In this document: positions 6,307-7,203 of the stretch, in pieces | Position numbering within the stretch: the stretch's first letter is position 1 | Layout of the letters: every line of letters begins with the position of its first letter | NCBI GenBank assembly: GCA_030152425.1 | Contig: JASLJP010000202.1 | Location: forward strand, 1-7,203 | Source of the DNA: Aquirhabdus sp. | GTDB lineage: Bacteria > Pseudomonadota > Gammaproteobacteria > Pseudomonadales > Moraxellaceae | Reading direction: 5' to 3' | DNA length: 7,203 bases | Position numbers and translations under genes: made by a program | The notes under the pieces: model-generated | The model's database searches: none | The model's input: only the letters and a program-made list of their open reading frames with translations | Told to the model about the DNA's origin: nothing

Positions 6307-6314
6307 GGGAGAGG
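6307..6314 (+). promoter_or_regulatory. Shine-Dalgarno deciding the GTG start of the LRAT gene
   Basis: GGGAGAGG lies 4-7 nt upstream of the GTG at 6319, a near-optimal ribosome binding site. It falls inside the longer reading frame that would begin at ATG 6289, which itself is preceded only by CAGAATAG. This favours the shorter protein. Confidence 0.6.
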
Positions 6315-6318
6315 CGCA

Positions 6319-6768
6319 GTGGCGGCATGCTTAAATCCTGGCGATCATCTCGTCACCCCCAGAATGGGCTTTACCCATCATGGCATCTATCTGGGTGATG
6401 CGCAGGTGATGCACTACGCGGGCTATATCGACGGCCGGGGCAAAAAACCGGTGTCCATCGTGACCCTCGCACGCTTTGACAATGGCTTTGGGTACTGGGT
6501 CGAAGCCCCTCAGTCACGCCGCTTTAGTCCAGAGGAAGCGCTGGCGCGTGCCTACAGCCGCCTCGGAGAAAACAGCTACCACCTGCTGTTTAACAACTGC
6601 GAGCATTTCGTCAACTGGTGCATCAGCGACCAGCACGCCAGCCGCCAGATCAAAAAATTCACCTTCAATGCCGAGGCAGGCTTTAAAAAAGCCAAAGCGC
6701 TGGCGCTCGCCTTTGCCCAGAGCTTGGCCAGCCGCCGCCTCGCGCAAGCTACGGCAGTACAGGCCTAA
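6319..6768 (+). CDS. LRAT-domain (NlpC/P60-like) thiol acyltransferase/hydrolase
   Basis: This small protein (149 residues) has the lecithin:retinol acyltransferase fold (PF04970), a circularly permuted NlpC/P60 papain-like fold. The opening is PGDHLVTPRMGFTHHGIYLG, with His21 aligning with the catalytic His of H-REV107-type enzymes. MHYAGY supplies His32, and NCEHFVNWC carries the nucleophile Cys94, so the full His/His/Cys set is present. Eukaryotic relatives move acyl chains from phospholipids; bacterial roles are largely unknown. After ~115 the protein ends in an Ala/Lys-rich helical tail (FKKAKALALAFAQSLASRR), possibly amphipathic. I chose GTG at 6319 because a strong GGGAGAGG Shine-Dalgarno (6307-6314) precedes it and homologues begin just before GDH. 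The in-frame ATG at 6289 adds ten residues and lacks a ribosome site. There is no signal peptide, so a cytoplasmic location is likely. Confidence 0.85.
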   Translation: MAACLNPGDHLVTPRMGFTHHGIYLGDAQVMHYAGYIDGRGKKPVSIVTLARFDNGFGYWVEAPQSRRFSPEEALARAYSRLGENSYHLLFNNCEHFVNWCISDQHASRQIKKFTFNAEAGFKKAKALALAFAQSLASRRLAQATAVQA

Positions 6769-6790
6769 AGCCACCGTTGAGTCAGAAAGT

Positions 6791-6820
6791 AAAAAAGGAA
6801 GCACGTGGCTTCCTTTTTTT
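6791..6820 (+). terminator. Bidirectional terminator between the LRAT gene and the alpha/beta hydrolase gene
   Basis: GGAAGC (6797-6802) pairs with GCTTCC (6808-6813) around a 5-nt loop, flanked by six A and seven T. It ends both the LRAT transcript on + and the hydrolase transcript on -. The body is nearly identical to the terminator at 5593-5623. Confidence 0.92.
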
Positions 6821-6852
6821 ATGGCGCGAATGATAGGGGGCGTGGCGTCAGA

Positions 6853-7203
6853 TCACTCTCCGGCCAGAAACTTGAGCAGCACCTGATTGACCTCGGCAGG
6901 GTGTGTCGTCAGCAAACCATGCGGCGCGCCGTCGATGATGGCCAACTGCGACCCCTCGATCGCGGACTGGATGCGCGGCGCAGTGGCCGCGACCGGCACG
7001 ATACGGTCGTCGCTCCCGTGAATGATCAAGGTCGGGATCTTGATTTTGTCGAGATCGGCACGGAAATCGGTGCCCCAGGCGGTCACACAGTCGTAAGTGC
7101 CCTTGAGCGAGGCACCGATGGCGACCGTCCAACTGGCCTGTACAGCGGCATCACTGATGCGGCCGCTGCCCTTAGGCCCCAGCACATCGACATTATAGAA
7201 ATT
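6853..7203 (-). CDS. Alpha/beta hydrolase, chloroperoxidase-like, C-terminal fragment
   Basis: The reading frame is open to the right edge, so only the C-terminal ~116 residues are present. The GTG at 7185 is internal. The text NFYNVDVLGPKG, QASWTVAIGASLKGTYDCVTAW and DFRADLDKIKIPTLIIHGSDD is typical of non-haem chloroperoxidase/esterase-type alpha/beta hydrolases. The late catalytic residues are visible: Asp in HGSDDRIVP and His in APHGLLTTHP. The nucleophile Ser and oxyanion region lie outside the window. Most such enzymes act as esterases or lactonases; the haloperoxidase label reflects a promiscuous perhydrolysis activity. It converges on the LRAT gene, with the shared terminator between them. 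The family is firm; the substrate is unknown. Confidence 0.9.
   Translation of the reverse strand, partial: NFYNVDVLGPKGSGRISDAAVQASWTVAIGASLKGTYDCVTAWGTDFRADLDKIKIPTLIIHGSDDRIVPVAATAPRIQSAIEGSQLAIIDGAPHGLLTTHPAEVNQVLLKFLAGE

Noticed and set aside
6476..6886. 136-codon + frame overlapping the LRAT gene
   Set aside because: It is out of frame with the clearly conserved LRAT motifs, has low-complexity Ser/Ala/Arg content and runs through the terminator.

Overview
The window is a stretch of bacterial chromosome that is moderately GC-rich, densely coded and has short AT-rich gaps. The gene families point to a gammaproteobacterium: a gammaproteobacterial-looking shikimate dehydrogenase tail, a PF10118 metal-dependent hydrolase, a roughly 600-residue acyl-CoA dehydrogenase of the FadE1/DmdC-like type, and a small LRAT-domain protein. 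A Moraxellaceae or pseudomonad relative is my guess from that combination. It rests on recognising families, not on a search.

Layout, left to right: (1) the 3' end of aroE on +, cut by the window edge. (2) A PF10118 ferritin-like metal-dependent hydrolase on -, converging on aroE. (3) A LysR-type regulator on -, with its own terminator. (4) A ten-helix EamA/DMT exporter on +, divergent from the LysR gene. This is a classical regulator/target pair sharing a gap of about 98 bp, which holds a perfect CRP-type palindrome. (5) A 340-bp AT-rich gap, then a highly expressed-looking acyl-CoA dehydrogenase on +, with a 15-bp palindrome at its probable promoter. (6) An XRE-type regulator with a C-terminal membrane segment on -, divergent from an LRAT-domain (NlpC/P60-like) protein on +. 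The gap between them holds paired TTGC/GCAA inverted repeats and a good sigma70-type promoter. (7) The C-terminal part of an alpha/beta hydrolase (chloroperoxidase-like) on -, cut by the right edge.

The genes form no single pathway. Most look like single-gene transcription units: intrinsic terminators close nearly every one, and two convergent junctions share a single bidirectional terminator. Two themes recur. One is acyl/lipid chemistry (acyl-CoA dehydrogenase, LRAT-fold protein, alpha/beta hydrolase, PF10118 protein). The other is divergent regulator/target pairs with palindromic sites between them. I saw no tRNA, rRNA, CRISPR array, insertion sequence or phage gene. The least explained part is the XRE-membrane regulator/LRAT pair. 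It is an interesting candidate module, but the sequence does not prove that it is a new system.
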